A stretch of 64,000 bases of DNA from CAZRHR01 sp964578885 (GTDB lineage: Bacteria; Bacteroidota; Bacteroidia; CAIKAF01), in NCBI GenBank assembly GCA_964578885.1, contig CAZOEO010000005.1, positions 105,823 through 169,822 of the forward strand. The letters are read 5' to 3'. Below are positions 25,014 through 35,144 of this stretch, piece after piece. A program made the translations under genes and the position numbers. Position 1 is the first letter of the stretch, and each line of letters begins with the position of its first letter. Under the pieces are notes generated by a model. That model was not told the origin of the DNA. It saw only the letters and a list, made by a program, of their open reading frames with translations, and ran no database searches.

Positions 25014-27044
25014 TTACCACAACTTGCATTGCTCCATTTCTTTCACAAACAACTGGTGCCCTTCTTTTACCCCAAATACCTTATAGAAGGGAGGAAAATT
25101 GCTGAGCACACCAACCACGCGGTATTTCCTTGGAGCGTGCACATCGGTATAAAGGCGTTGAATGAGACTTTCAGTTCGGTCATGGCCCCGCCATATTTGA
25201 GCAAAATTGATAAAAAAGCGTTCATCCGGATGTAAACCCTGGATGGGAGAGGAACGTTGTTTTTCTGGCAAGGACTGATAAGCATCCCAAGCGATCCAGA
25301 GGCCGCCCAAATCCGCAATATTTTCTCCCAAAGTGAGTTGTCCGTTAATGCTTAATGTATCTACTGGACAGTACGCATTATAAAAGGAGACAAACCGCCT
25401 GGCCAATGACTGAAATTTTTGGGCATCTTCTTCGGCCCACCAATCTTTCAGGTTGCCCAATGCATCGAACTGGCGTCCTTGATCATCAAAACCATGCGTT
25501 AATTCGTGACCAATGACCATTCCTATACCGCCATAATTTACAGCGGGGTCAGCTTCAGGGTGGAAAAAAGGGGGTTGCAGAATAGCGGCCGGGAAAACGA
25601 TCTCATTAAAAGCCGGATTGTAATATGCATTCACCGTTTGTGGTCCCATGTACCATTCCATTCGATCTACGGGTTGGTTCAGTTTGTCCCACATTCTGCG
25701 ATTTTCAAATGCCGTAGCTTCTGCAATGTTGAGTAGATACAAGGCATGTCGAAGTTTTAATCCGTCGTAACTGCGCCATTTTTCAGGATATCCCATTTTT
25801 ACCTGAATCTTGGCAAGCTTTTCACGGGCTGCCGTTTTGGTAGAATCGGACATCCATGTGAGTTTGTCGATACGTCGGTCAAAGGCCATTCTGAGATTTT
25901 CCACCAAATCCAACACCTTTACTTTGGCAGTTTCATCAAATACTTTTTTCACATAAGCCTGCCCGACGGCATCTCTGAGCCAAATATCGGCCTGTTCACA
26001 TACCAATTGCCAACGAGGCTCGGGAGACTTTTTCCCCATAAGCGTTTGGCCATAGAATTTAAAATGCAAATTGGCCATGTCGCGATGCATGAAAGGCGCA
26101 CCATAACGCATTTCATGAAACTGAAAATATGCGGTCCAATGAGCCTGATCAAACTTGGTCAATGCCTGATCCAAAGCTTTAAAATAATCAGGTTGCCCTA
26201 CAATAATTTCTGTGGCATCTATCTGCAATTGCTCAAAGAAAAGGTGCCAATCGAAACTCGGCATCCAATGCATGAGGTCTTCCAATTGAGTTGGATGATA
26301 AGTAGCGTAGGGATCCCGCATGGCTTCCAGCGTCATGCTGTGACGGGCCAAATGGGTCTCTACGGCCATCACCCGGGCTGCGTTCTTTCTGGCTTCTGTG
26401 GAAACCTGACCGCTCAGTTCAAAAAACCGAGAAATCATTTCCTCATACTTTTGGCGCAGGTTGGTGGAACGCGCATCAGAACGGAAATAATAGTCCCGCT
26501 CCGGCAATCCAAGACCATCTTGTCCCAGGTAAAGGACATTACGGGTATGGTCTTTTAAATCCTGGTCTACATAAATGGCAAAAGGCAAAGGAACGCCGCT
26601 CGGAAGGGCTTTGGAAAAATGCAAGGCACGTGCCGCCGGATCCTGACCATATGTCCAGCCGGAAGTCAGGCGTTTCAAGGAAGAAAATCCAGCCTTTTCA
26701 AGTGCGACCGTGTCCATGGCCACAGACCAGAAACGACCCATCAGAAGTGTATTGGCATCGCTCTGGTTGCTGGCATTTGAAGCGTCTTCTAATAATTGAC
26801 GCACCTCGGTCCGGCTTTTTTCCTGCAATTCATGAAAGGCGCCCCATGAACTTTTGCTATCGGGAATGGGATGGCCATTGATCCATCGTTGGTTTACGAA
26901 CTCAAAAAAAGCATCCGCAGGGGCATAGCTACTATCTAAGTCTTGAACTGAAATCAGATCTACAAAAGGAGTCTTTTCGGACGAACCCATATGTCCGCAC
27001 CCCCAAGTACCCACACCTAAACTAAACCAAAGGGCCAAACGCAT
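25014..27044 (-). CDS. M13-family zinc metallopeptidase (neprilysin/PepO type)
   Basis: 676 aa from the ATG at 27044; the open frame also reaches a GTG at 27086, but the ATG begins a signal sequence ending in a cysteine (GTWGCG), a possible lipoprotein. Zinc motif HELTH (H513, H517) in VIGHELTHGFDDQG, GENIADLGG with the third ligand, NAYYNP for substrate binding, and the family's terminal C-x-x-W-like end (CKLW). It would cut short peptides in the periplasm or on the outer membrane. Single gene, ending 40 bases from the KdsC-like start. Confidence 0.92.
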   Translation of the reverse strand: MRLALWFSLGVGTWGCGHMGSSEKTPFVDLISVQDLDSSYAPADAFFEFVNQRWINGHPIPDSKSSWGAFHELQEKSRTEVRQLLEDASNASNQSDANTLLMGRFWSVAMDTVALEKAGFSSLKRLTSGWTYGQDPAARALHFSKALPSGVPLPFAIYVDQDLKDHTRNVLYLGQDGLGLPERDYYFRSDARSTNLRQKYEEMISRFFELSGQVSTEARKNAARVMAVETHLARHSMTLEAMRDPYATYHPTQLEDLMHWMPSFDWHLFFEQLQIDATEIIVGQPDYFKALDQALTKFDQAHWTAYFQFHEMRYGAPFMHRDMANLHFKFYGQTLMGKKSPEPRWQLVCEQADIWLRDAVGQAYVKKVFDETAKVKVLDLVENLRMAFDRRIDKLTWMSDSTKTAAREKLAKIQVKMGYPEKWRSYDGLKLRHALYLLNIAEATAFENRRMWDKLNQPVDRMEWYMGPQTVNAYYNPAFNEIVFPAAILQPPFFHPEADPAVNYGGIGMVIGHELTHGFDDQGRQFDALGNLKDWWAEEDAQKFQSLARRFVSFYNAYCPVDTLSINGQLTLGENIADLGGLWIAWDAYQSLPEKQRSSPIQGLHPDERFFINFAQIWRGHDRTESLIQRLYTDVHAPRKYRVVGVLSNFPPFYKVFGVKEGHQLFVKEMEQCKLW

Positions 27045-27229
27045 AATAAAGTTCTTTAGGCAAAGGTAAAGTGAAGCATGCGCCACACCTATCCTTTACG
27101 CGTTACTATTTGTTAATAGCCCAAAAGAGTACATCAGGAATTTTGCTTCACACGGACAAGCGCATTACGAAAATTTCCAAAACCCAGCACTAAATGGTTC
27201 TTCTAACGGAAGGGGATTTTAACGGAAGG

Positions 27230-27335
27230 GACACAGAGGGAGGCGCTAAGGACGCGGAGGATTAGTACCCATTTATACAAAGGATTTTAGACACTTTGCG
27301 CTCTCTGCGAAGACCCTTCTAACTCTGCGTTATTA
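27230..27335. repeat. Remnant of a dispersed GCG-rich intergenic repeat
   Basis: Words of the type CGCAGAG / CGCGGAGG / CTTTGCG / CTCTGCG at short spacing, with opposite orientation in the two halves. The same vocabulary is found in two other gaps of this window. Confidence 0.45.
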
Positions 27336-27376
27336 AAAGAAAGTCCAATTCTACACAATTGGAACTTTGACCCTTA

Positions 27377-27407
27377 TTGGCGGATAATACCCTCTTTCCT
27401 ACCTTTG
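27377..27407 (+). promoter_or_regulatory. Promoter of the M42 peptidase gene
   Basis: A -33 TTG (27377-27379) and -7 TACCTTTG (27400-27407) are 20 bases apart. The ATG follows only 4 bases later, so the mRNA is probably leaderless. Confidence 0.6.
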
Positions 27408-27411
27408 AGCC

Positions 27412-28458
27412 ATGAGTTTACGGATTTCGGAATTGGCCAGGATCTGCGAAATACCCGGCGCACCAGGACACGAACAAGCTGTTACGGCTTTTCTCAAAAC
27501 ACAGCTTTCTCCATATATATCTCACATCCACATAGATGGGATGGGAAATCTCACCTGCACCATCCCTGGCAAGTCAGATCAATCTATCATGGTTGCCGCC
27601 CATATGGATGAAATTGGCTTTATGGTCACACATATTGAACCGCAAGGAGCATTAAGGATCACGCCCTTAGGTGGTTTCGACCCAAAAACCCTCACAGCTC
27701 AGCGTGTTTGGGTGCATGGGCACCAAGATGTTCTTGGCGTCATGGGTTCCAAGCCCATCCACCTTATGGATACTGAAGACAGAAATAAAGCACCTAAAAT
27801 ATCCGATTTCTTCATTGATTTAGGTCTTCCGTATGAAGAAGTCATCCAAATCGTTTCCATAGGCGATGTGGTGACCCGGGAACGCAGCCTGGTACAGATG
27901 GGCCAATGCGTCAACGCCAAATCTCTGGACAATCGCGTTTCGGTTTTCATTCTCATGGAAACACTTATTGCGCTTTCAAGCCAAAATTTACCATTTACTT
28001 TTCACGGCGTATTTACCGTACAGGAAGAAGTGGGGATTCGTGGGGCACAAGCCGCAGCATTGCGTTTAAATCCTCATTTCGGCCTTGGCTTGGATACCAC
28101 CATCGCTTATGATGTACCCGGTGCCGCGGCGTACGAACAAATTACATCACTCGGGAAAGGCGTGGCCATCAAATGGATGGACGCTTCCGCTATTGCACAC
28201 CCATCCATGGTAAAGTTCCTGAAAAACCGCGCTATCCAAAACAACATTCCATGGCAACCTGAAATTCTGACTGCTGGTGGAACAGATACGGCGGCCATCC
28301 AGCGTTTTAATCCAGGAGGCGCTATTACAGGTGCATTATCCATTCCCACCAGACACATTCATCAGGTCATAGAAATGTGTCATGTAACGGATATACAAGC
28401 GGCTATTGACCTGCTGTCCGATAGCATCTTACATCTGGATGCTTTCCCTCAAGGCTGA
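27412..28458 (+). CDS. M42-family aminopeptidase
   Basis: 348 aa. Dinuclear metal peptidase of the FrvX / glutamyl-aminopeptidase (TET) group. Metal-binding segments are VAAHMDEIGF, KSLDNRVS, TVQEEVGIRGA and GLDTT, and a late TDTAAIQ segment is present. It would trim N-terminal residues of peptides in the cytosol as a large dodecamer. The final 20 bases overlap the glycosyltransferase-like gene. Confidence 0.9.
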   Translation: MSLRISELARICEIPGAPGHEQAVTAFLKTQLSPYISHIHIDGMGNLTCTIPGKSDQSIMVAAHMDEIGFMVTHIEPQGALRITPLGGFDPKTLTAQRVWVHGHQDVLGVMGSKPIHLMDTEDRNKAPKISDFFIDLGLPYEEVIQIVSIGDVVTRERSLVQMGQCVNAKSLDNRVSVFILMETLIALSSQNLPFTFHGVFTVQEEVGIRGAQAAALRLNPHFGLGLDTTIAYDVPGAAAYEQITSLGKGVAIKWMDASAIAHPSMVKFLKNRAIQNNIPWQPEILTAGGTDTAAIQRFNPGGAITGALSIPTRHIHQVIEMCHVTDIQAAIDLLSDSILHLDAFPQG

Positions 28459-29866
28459 AGAATGGAAAACCGCAAAGCCCTTTTGGTGTATTGCGGCGGG
28501 TTGGACCATACTTTCGTGGATGCGTTGGCTTCTGACCGGATCAATCAAAGTAGACGAACATTATCCACAAGGCTGGGCTTCTGCCATCCTTCTCAGTTTG
28601 GCCGTTTTCCTGCTTATCTACAGCATTTTCAGGTTGTACGAAAACTTGAGAAAACCGGCGAAAATGTCGCCCCGAGCTTGGAAAATCACAATTCTCGGAT
28701 CCATCTGGCTTCTTTGGCCCATGCTACCAGCGTTTTCCAATGATTTGTTCAGTTTGTTGTATCACGCAGAAATCAAAGCACATGGAATGCCTGTGTATGT
28801 ACAACCCCTTCCTGAATTTACGGGTACCTGGCTAAATTTTGTAGGCGAACGATGGCGGTCTACTCCGCTGGTTTACGGTCCCGTAGCTTTGCTTCCCGGG
28901 CTACCTCTCTCCTTCTTTTCATTGCATCCCCTGGGTGCCATTTTGCTCACCAAGGCCCTATTCCTGCTTCCATGTACTTTGCTGGTGCTGAAGCTTCCAA
29001 ATCGTTTCTGGGAAATACAAGCGGTTCCTTTGCTTTGGCTTTCACCCCTGGTTTCATTATCCGGATTTGGACAGGTACACACAGATCTTTGGATGGTCAT
29101 GGCGGGCATCGGTGCGTTTGTATGGGCAAGAACGCATCCCGTTTGGGCAGGCTTGCTGATGGGAACAGCCCTGTCCGTGAAACTTTCTTCTATTTTATTG
29201 GGTGCGGGACTCTTGGTCCTTTGGCGCACCATGACCCTGAAGCAAATCATTTTCAATATTCTGGCCACACTGGTCAGTCTTTTCGGTTGGTACGCCCTTC
29301 TGGGCGAGGACATTTCTGTGTTGCTGACTCCACTGAAAACCTTATCGAATATGGCGCCAACCGGAAGTTTTGTAGACACGTTGAGTGAGATTTTCCGATT
29401 TTTCACTGCAGGTGGGAACATTCGACCGCCGGAGCCCGATCCCATCCGCGCGAGGGCTTTAGATTTCGCAGAAAAAGGCCCCATTTGGTTGTGGATGGTA
29501 CCCCTGTTTGGAGCAGCCGGAATATCATTGGGCGTATTTTCCATTTGGCGGTTATGGAAAGAAGATAAAGCCGCTACCACTAGCTGGAATTGGGCGCTGG
29601 GAGCCACCGTGGCCATTCTTTGCCTTGCTACGCCCAAGTTTCATCCGTGGTACTTGCTGTTGCTGTTGCCTTTTCTCCATTTTTCCCCGTCACGAACCTG
29701 GCAATACTGGTTTATCCTCGCCGGCAGCGTCGCAAGTCTGCAAGATTTCAGTCAACTGTTGCCGCATCATCATTTCGCCTTTTCCATTTGGGTGGCCAGC
29801 ACCGCCATCTTCACCTTACTGGCTTTTTTGTGGAAAGGCAAGATCCGATATGGGGAGGGAAGGTAG
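28439..29866 (+). CDS. Multi-spanning membrane glycosyltransferase-like protein (GT-C / GT87 type)
   Basis: 475 aa from the ATG at 28439; a TTG at 28406 would only lengthen the overlap with the M42 gene. About 10-12 membrane segments are seen. The first periplasmic loop carries FSNDLFSLLYHAEIKAHG, similar to the acidic loop of polyprenyl-phosphate-sugar-dependent GT-C enzymes, and a later FHPWYLLLLLPFL segment is also common there. It likely moves a mannose or similar sugar onto a cell-envelope acceptor. Family assignment is by general layout only. Confidence 0.65.
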   Translation: MLSLKAEEWKTAKPFWCIAAGWTILSWMRWLLTGSIKVDEHYPQGWASAILLSLAVFLLIYSIFRLYENLRKPAKMSPRAWKITILGSIWLLWPMLPAFSNDLFSLLYHAEIKAHGMPVYVQPLPEFTGTWLNFVGERWRSTPLVYGPVALLPGLPLSFFSLHPLGAILLTKALFLLPCTLLVLKLPNRFWEIQAVPLLWLSPLVSLSGFGQVHTDLWMVMAGIGAFVWARTHPVWAGLLMGTALSVKLSSILLGAGLLVLWRTMTLKQIIFNILATLVSLFGWYALLGEDISVLLTPLKTLSNMAPTGSFVDTLSEIFRFFTAGGNIRPPEPDPIRARALDFAEKGPIWLWMVPLFGAAGISLGVFSIWRLWKEDKAATTSWNWALGATVAILCLATPKFHPWYLLLLLPFLHFSPSRTWQYWFILAGSVASLQDFSQLLPHHHFAFSIWVASTAIFTLLAFLWKGKIRYGEGR

Positions 29867-30312
29867 CAATCGCGGCTCCCACAACCATTATAAAATCGCA
29901 CATCAACGAGACTTTTCAATGGAAGTCGCAAACTTTTTCCAACTTACCCGGAACAATAACGACGGAAGTCAAAAACTCGTTGGCCAAGAACTCCCTTCAG
30001 GCTGCGAGCTTTACATCCGGGAAAATGACTTTCTCAGAACACAAAATCAACAGCTACTTGATAAAATTGGCTCATCCAAGCAAGGCCATTGAACCAACCA
30101 TTTTTAATCGTAAAACAGTCCGCCTTTCTTAAAAAAACGCAAATAAATTCGCCTTCCTCACCCCTCTCCTGCGCACCCATCTGCGCCTCCGCGGTCTCCA
30201 CGCGTTCTGCGATATTTACCCCACCCTTCCCCGAATCCTAGGGATTTCCTTAATTTAGCGCTTTGTTTTTATCCATCAAGCCGAATACAACAACGGCAGA
30301 AACTATTCTAAT
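29867..30312. other. 446-base intergenic region
   Basis: It contains a possible short frame from ATG at 29919 to 30092 (57 codons, MEVANFFQLTRNNNDG...) whose end looks like the coiled-coil tail of an XRE regulator, and a GCG-rich repeat remnant at 30160-30213. No confident gene. Confidence 0.4.
30160..30213. repeat. Remnant of the GCG-rich intergenic repeat
   Basis: CTGCGCCTCCGCGGTCTCC and CGCGTTCTGCG share the vocabulary of the repeat at 27230-27335. Confidence 0.4.
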
Positions 30313-31674
30313 ATGCAACTATTGGTTCAGGTCGGTCAGTTTTTACTCAGCCTTTCTTTGTTGATTGTGCTTCACGAAGGAGGACACTATCTGGCCGCCC
30401 GCCTGTTCAAAACCAGGGTCGAAAAATTTTATCTCTTCTTTGATTTCCTTTTCCCACTGCCCACCGTCCTGAACTTTGCTCTACTCAAATTCAAAAGGGG
30501 TGATACCGAATACGGACTCGGATGGTTTCCACTGGGTGGTTACGTAAAAATTGCCGGTATGGCCGATGAATCAAATGATAAAGAAGCCCTGAAACAGCCC
30601 CCGCAACCTTGGGAATACCGCTCGAAAAAAGCATGGCAGCGACTGATTATCATTCTCGGCGGCATCATCGTAAACCTCGTTTTGGGATTTGTCGTGTACA
30701 CGGGAATCATCTGGAAATATGGTGAAACCATTGTACCCGCATCTAAACTCACTCAAGGCGTCCATTTTACCGATTCTCTTTCTTACCAGCAAGGCTTTAT
30801 GGATGGGGATGTGATTGTACGTGTCGGCGACGAAACCGTGAATCATGTAGAATCTGCCTTCGGACTTGTTATACTCAAAGAAGCAACTTCGGTAACGGTG
30901 AAGAGAAACGGACAAGAAATAGATTTACCACTTTCCGCAGAATACCGCAACTACCTCATTTCTCAGGCGGATGTAAAACCCATGTTCGTAGTGCAGGCTC
31001 CCACCCTGGTGGCTGAAATTATCGGGGATTCTCCGGCGGAAAAAGCGGGCCTCCAAGCTGGAGACCAAATCCTAATGGTGGATTCCACCCGTTTGCGTTC
31101 GGCCTATGATTTCAGGGAATTTGCACAAGCGCATCCCGGTGCCACCGTAAACCTGACCAATCTTCGCGGCCACGACACATTGCATCTCCCTGTCACCATT
31201 TCGCAGGAAGGAACCATTGGTATTCAGTTGGAAATGGGCTTCGACAAACTCGGAATCCCGGTTGAAATCACACATTTTTCACTCCTGGCCGCCATACCCG
31301 CAGGATTTTCAAGAGGCATTCAAACGCTGTCCGGATACGTTCGACAGTTCAAACTTATCTTTCAACCCAGCACCGGGGCTTATAAAAAAGTAGGTGGATT
31401 TGCCCGAATGGCCCAAATGTTCCCCAAAACATGGAGCTGGCAAGCATTCTGGAGTCTTACCGCCACGCTTTCGCTCATCCTGGCCTTTATGAACTTTTTA
31501 CCGATTCCCGGACTGGATGGCGGATACATGCTTTTTATCCTTTGGGAAATGATTACCGGGAAAGAACCCGGCGAAAAATTCCTCGAACGTGCTAATACCG
31601 TAGGATTCATCCTCATCATTGGTCTTTTGCTGTACGCAAACCTTAACGACGTTTTTCAAATTTTCATTAAATAA
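30313..31674 (+). CDS. rseP: Site-2 protease RseP
   Basis: 453 aa. Membrane zinc metalloprotease: HEGGH (H21, H25) in the first membrane segment, GWFPLGGYVKIAGM, two PDZ-like domains (about 170-220 and 235-285), and the third-ligand motif FLPIPGLDGG near 395. It cuts membrane-bound anti-sigma factors and leftover signal peptides inside the membrane. It ends 11 bases before the aldehyde dehydrogenase gene and is probably co-transcribed with it. Confidence 0.94.
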   Translation: MQLLVQVGQFLLSLSLLIVLHEGGHYLAARLFKTRVEKFYLFFDFLFPLPTVLNFALLKFKRGDTEYGLGWFPLGGYVKIAGMADESNDKEALKQPPQPWEYRSKKAWQRLIIILGGIIVNLVLGFVVYTGIIWKYGETIVPASKLTQGVHFTDSLSYQQGFMDGDVIVRVGDETVNHVESAFGLVILKEATSVTVKRNGQEIDLPLSAEYRNYLISQADVKPMFVVQAPTLVAEIIGDSPAEKAGLQAGDQILMVDSTRLRSAYDFREFAQAHPGATVNLTNLRGHDTLHLPVTISQEGTIGIQLEMGFDKLGIPVEITHFSLLAAIPAGFSRGIQTLSGYVRQFKLIFQPSTGAYKKVGGFARMAQMFPKTWSWQAFWSLTATLSLILAFMNFLPIPGLDGGYMLFILWEMITGKEPGEKFLERANTVGFILIIGLLLYANLNDVFQIFIK

Positions 31675-31685
31675 ACTCCACCCTC

Positions 31686-33218
31686 ATGCACGCTTTTCTC
31701 CAACAATTAGGCATTCAAGACCAAGGTGTAAATCCTGGTTATTCCACAGGTAAACAAGAAAAACAAGGCGCCGGAACCGTACTTTCTTCCTTTAGCCCTG
31801 TAGATGGCAGCCGCATTGCGCAAATTGGCTCTTGTACCGAGGAAGATTATCACGCTGCCATTCAAAAAGCACAGGAGGCTTTTGCGATTTGGCGGACTTG
31901 GCCTGCACCCAAAAGAGGTGAAATTGTACGCCAGTTCGGTGAGGCTTTACGCGCTAAAAAAGAAGATTTAGGCCGTCTGGTATCCTACGAAATGGGAAAA
32001 AGTCTACAGGAAGGACTGGGGGAAGTACAGGAAATGATCGACATCTGTGATTTTGCAGTAGGTCTATCTCGCCAACTTTATGGACTGACCATGCATTCTG
32101 AGCGGGCCAACCATCGTATGTATGAGCAATGGCATCCGCTAGGCATCACGGGCATTATTACCGCGTTTAACTTCCCGGTAGCCGTTTGGGCTTGGAACAC
32201 CGCATTAGCATGGGTTTGCGGAAACGTAACGGTATGGAAACCTTCGGAAAAAACGCCTTTATGCGGAATTGCTTGTCAGCGAATTATCGCCGAAGTTTTT
32301 GAAGCCAACGGCGTACCCGAAGGCGTTTCTTGCCTGGTTACCGGCGACCGAATGATTGGCGAAGCCATGTCCAACGATCCACGCATTCCTTTGGTCTCTG
32401 CTACGGGTTCTACGCGTATGGGAAAATCAGTCGCCGCCGCAGTAGGCAGCCGATTGGGCAAAAGCTTACTGGAATTAGGTGGAAATAACGCCATTATTGT
32501 AACGCCTGAGGCCGACCTGGGATTAGCGATTCGTGGTGTACTTTTCGGCGCAGTAGGAACTGCCGGACAGCGCTGCACTTCGACCAGACGTGTTATCATT
32601 CATGCCTCGGTTTACGACGCTTTCTGCAGCCAACTGAAAGCTGCTTACGGACAATTGGTGATTGGAGATCCGCTCAATCCCGCAAACCACGTAGGGCCAC
32701 TTATCGACTTACAAGCCGTAGAAATGTATAACAAAGCCCGCGCTTCTGTGGAAGCAGAAGGCGCAAAAATTTTAGTACAAGGCGGCGTATTGCAAGGTGC
32801 TGGATTCGAAAGCGGTTGTTTCGTGAAACCCTGCGTGTATGAAGTGACACCTAACATGCACATGGTGAAAGAAGAAACCTTCGCTCCGATTTTGTATGTC
32901 ATGAAATATGAGCACCTGGAGGAAGCCATTGCCATTCAAAACAATGTTCCTCAGGGCCTTTCAAGTGCCATTTTCACCCGCAACCTGCTTGAGGCGGAAA
33001 CTTTCCTAAGCCAGGCGGGATCCGATTGTGGCATCGCCAACGTAAATATCGGTACGTCTGGTGCAGAAATTGGTGGCGCATTTGGTGGCGAAAAAGAAAC
33101 CGGCGGTGGACGGGAATCCGGATCCGATGCGTGGAAAGCCTACATGCGCAGACAAACCAACACCATCAATTACGGCACTACATTGCCATTGGCGCAAGGC
33201 ATTCAATTCAATATTTAA
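31686..33218 (+). CDS. Aldehyde dehydrogenase, ALDH7 (2-aminoadipate semialdehyde dehydrogenase) type
   Basis: 510 aa. NAD-dependent oxidation of an aldehyde to an acid. The motif GIITAFNFPVAVWAWNTA is typical of ALDH7/antiquitin, the catalytic cysteine is C297 in GTAGQRCTSTRR, and ELGGNNAIIV holds the general base glutamate. A role in lysine breakdown is likely from family. It is followed 3 bases later by a lipoprotein gene. Confidence 0.9.
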   Translation: MHAFLQQLGIQDQGVNPGYSTGKQEKQGAGTVLSSFSPVDGSRIAQIGSCTEEDYHAAIQKAQEAFAIWRTWPAPKRGEIVRQFGEALRAKKEDLGRLVSYEMGKSLQEGLGEVQEMIDICDFAVGLSRQLYGLTMHSERANHRMYEQWHPLGITGIITAFNFPVAVWAWNTALAWVCGNVTVWKPSEKTPLCGIACQRIIAEVFEANGVPEGVSCLVTGDRMIGEAMSNDPRIPLVSATGSTRMGKSVAAAVGSRLGKSLLELGGNNAIIVTPEADLGLAIRGVLFGAVGTAGQRCTSTRRVIIHASVYDAFCSQLKAAYGQLVIGDPLNPANHVGPLIDLQAVEMYNKARASVEAEGAKILVQGGVLQGAGFESGCFVKPCVYEVTPNMHMVKEETFAPILYVMKYEHLEEAIAIQNNVPQGLSSAIFTRNLLEAETFLSQAGSDCGIANVNIGTSGAEIGGAFGGEKETGGGRESGSDAWKAYMRRQTNTINYGTTLPLAQGIQFNI

Positions 33219-33221
33219 GCC

Positions 33222-33761
33222 ATGCGAAGCGTGCTTTGGGTAGGATGTATTGGTTTTGTGGCCTGCACAGGTCCCGGCAACACCAAACAGGTGTCATCCT
33301 ACCCATCTGCCGCTGCCATGCTGGACTCTCTGGTTCCTGTCCTGGAAAATTCACGCGATACTTTTTACCAAAACCTACATTATCACGAAGAAAAGCCAGT
33401 CACACAACCCATTAAAACGCCTGTGAACTGGAAAGAAGTGCTGGAAGTCTTTTATACGCTGGACATCAGTAAACCAGCTTTGCAAGGACAGTACCAGCAG
33501 GTAAAATCCACCGAAGGAGAAACCCTGTGGAATACTTTTACCACGAATAAAGAAAACCTTCCCGTCAAAGTATTTGCTATACAACAAGATAGTCTCGGTT
33601 ATTGCCAATTTACAGGACAGATTAGAAAAGAAAATCTGATTTCCGGACATGAAGTAAGCTTACGCGCCGACCTCAGAAACCAGGATTTCTCCTACGAAGG
33701 TCGCCGTTGGACCTTGTGGTCTAAAGATACCGTTCCCTTTGGTGTACGCGTTTTCAAATGA
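33222..33761 (+). CDS. Putative lipoprotein, 179 aa, unknown
   Basis: From an ATG. A short hydrophobic N-terminus ends in FVAC (Cys 15), a plausible but imperfect lipobox. The body is beta-rich, with NLPVKVFAIQQDSLGY and SYEGRRWTLWSKDT near the end. No family recognised. It begins 3 bases after the aldehyde dehydrogenase and overlaps hemW in an ATGA, so it is translationally coupled. Confidence 0.72.
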   Translation: MRSVLWVGCIGFVACTGPGNTKQVSSYPSAAAMLDSLVPVLENSRDTFYQNLHYHEEKPVTQPIKTPVNWKEVLEVFYTLDISKPALQGQYQQVKSTEGETLWNTFTTNKENLPVKVFAIQQDSLGYCQFTGQIRKENLISGHEVSLRADLRNQDFSYEGRRWTLWSKDTVPFGVRVFK

Positions 33762-34894
33762 CCGAATCAGGCATTTATATTCATGTTCCATTTTGCAGAA
33801 AGGCTTGCCATTACTGCGATTTTCATTTTTCAACCGGACTGGCTGGAATTCCGGACATGGTGGACGCGCTGGAAAAGGAAATTCACTGGTGGGCACAAAA
33901 ACAAAGTGGCCCCATTCGCTCCATCTACTTTGGTGGCGGAACGCCTTCTCTGCTTTCCACGAGCCAACTCCAAAAACTTCTTCATGCGGTTTTTCAAGGC
34001 TTTTCCATTCTTCCCCATGCGGAAATCACCCTGGAAGTTAATCCGGACGACGTACATGAGGCACAAGCTGAAGATTGGCGAAAGGCCGGTATTAACCGTT
34101 TAAGCATGGGCATCCAGAGTTTACAGGATGAAGGACTGGCTTATATGAACCGCATTCATACATCGGAAATAGCGAGAAAAGCCATTCACCTCATTCAAAA
34201 AACCGGATTTTCATCGTATTCTCTGGATTTAATCTATGGTGTTCCGGCCAGAAGTACACAGGCCTGGGAAGAAGAATTACAAGAAATTTTTGAATGGCGC
34301 CCACCCCATGTTTCCGCCTATGCCCTTACGGTAGAACCGGATACGCCTCTTGCCCATTTTATTCGAAGAAAGAAAGCGGTGGCACCAGACGAAGAACAGG
34401 CGGCCACTGAATTTGAACGACTCATGTTCCACGCGGAACATTCCGGATACCTGCATTACGAGACCTCCAATTTTGCTCTTCCCGGTCAAAAAGCCGTCCA
34501 TAATTCAGGATATTGGGACATGCGTCCCTGTATTGCTATCGGACCATCCGCACATGGTTGGGACGGCGAAAAACGATATAGACAACCCGCAAATAATCAA
34601 AGATATATACAGTCCTGGAAAAATGGAGAACCTGCATTTTCGGTAGAAACATTAAACGACCGGGAACATTACCACGAGTTTATTCTTACGCAGGTAAGGA
34701 CCTTTCGGATTCCTTCTCCGGATCAAATTGCATCAAAATGGGGATCACTCATCGGGGAAAAATACAAGCGCAAATATCTGCGTTTAATGAAAACGGGATG
34801 GATTACAGCGCAGGAAGTGCTGCCTGCCGCAAGATTGTTCGGAGACCGCATCACACTGGAACTTATGTTCAACGAAGACGAATGGACATCATAA
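33758..34894 (+). CDS. hemW: HemW-type radical SAM protein
   Basis: 378 aa. HemW is a heme-handling relative of oxygen-independent coproporphyrinogen oxidase. The cluster motif is C13, C17, C20 in HVPFCRKACHYCDFH, with YFGGGTPSLLS, EVNPDD, INRLSMGIQS and SLDLIYGVP following in family order. The C-terminal HemN domain is present. True coproporphyrinogen oxidases have a longer N-terminal region, so HemW is preferred. The start is in the ATGA overlap with the lipoprotein gene. Confidence 0.92.
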   Translation: MTESGIYIHVPFCRKACHYCDFHFSTGLAGIPDMVDALEKEIHWWAQKQSGPIRSIYFGGGTPSLLSTSQLQKLLHAVFQGFSILPHAEITLEVNPDDVHEAQAEDWRKAGINRLSMGIQSLQDEGLAYMNRIHTSEIARKAIHLIQKTGFSSYSLDLIYGVPARSTQAWEEELQEIFEWRPPHVSAYALTVEPDTPLAHFIRRKKAVAPDEEQAATEFERLMFHAEHSGYLHYETSNFALPGQKAVHNSGYWDMRPCIAIGPSAHGWDGEKRYRQPANNQRYIQSWKNGEPAFSVETLNDREHYHEFILTQVRTFRIPSPDQIASKWGSLIGEKYKRKYLRLMKTGWITAQEVLPAARLFGDRITLELMFNEDEWTS

Positions 34895-35144
34895 ACCCTT
34901 GATTTCCATAAAATAATAAAGTAGAAAAATATTCGCTTCCGGGAAAAAGACCCATGAACATCGGCAGGAAAAAGACAAAACATTGCGCCAAAACATTGAG
35001 GATGTACAAGAACCAAACGCAACATAAGCAAGCTGCAAAACCTGAAACATTCATAGGAGTTTTGCGTACATTAGCTTTGGTGAGTACTGCGGGCATTACA
35101 TTCGAAGGATAAGCCTGATTTACTGAACTTTGTATAAATATTTG

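Larger units (their letters stand above)
27045..27411. other. Intergenic region with a decayed dispersed repeat
   Basis: It contains two copies of TAACGGAAGGG (27204-27214, 27220-27230) and a GCG-rich stretch at 27230-27335 resembling a degenerate inverted repeat (GCGCTAAGGACGCGGAGG and CTTTGCGCTCTCTGCG). Related stretches occur at 30160 and 61979. The promoter of the M42 gene closes the region. Confidence 0.5.

Noticed and set aside
29508..30132. Two long plus-strand frames overlapping the end of the glycosyltransferase-like gene
   Set aside because: They are out of frame with a convincing membrane protein for most of their length. Only the 29919-30092 tail looks protein-like and is mentioned in a finding.
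34954..35112. 52-codon plus-strand frame between hemW and the DUF4175 gene (MNIGRKKTKHCAKTLR...)
   Set aside because: Basic N-terminus looks plausible, but there is no promoter or known family and it ends just 32 bases before DUF4175. Kept only as a candidate for homology search.
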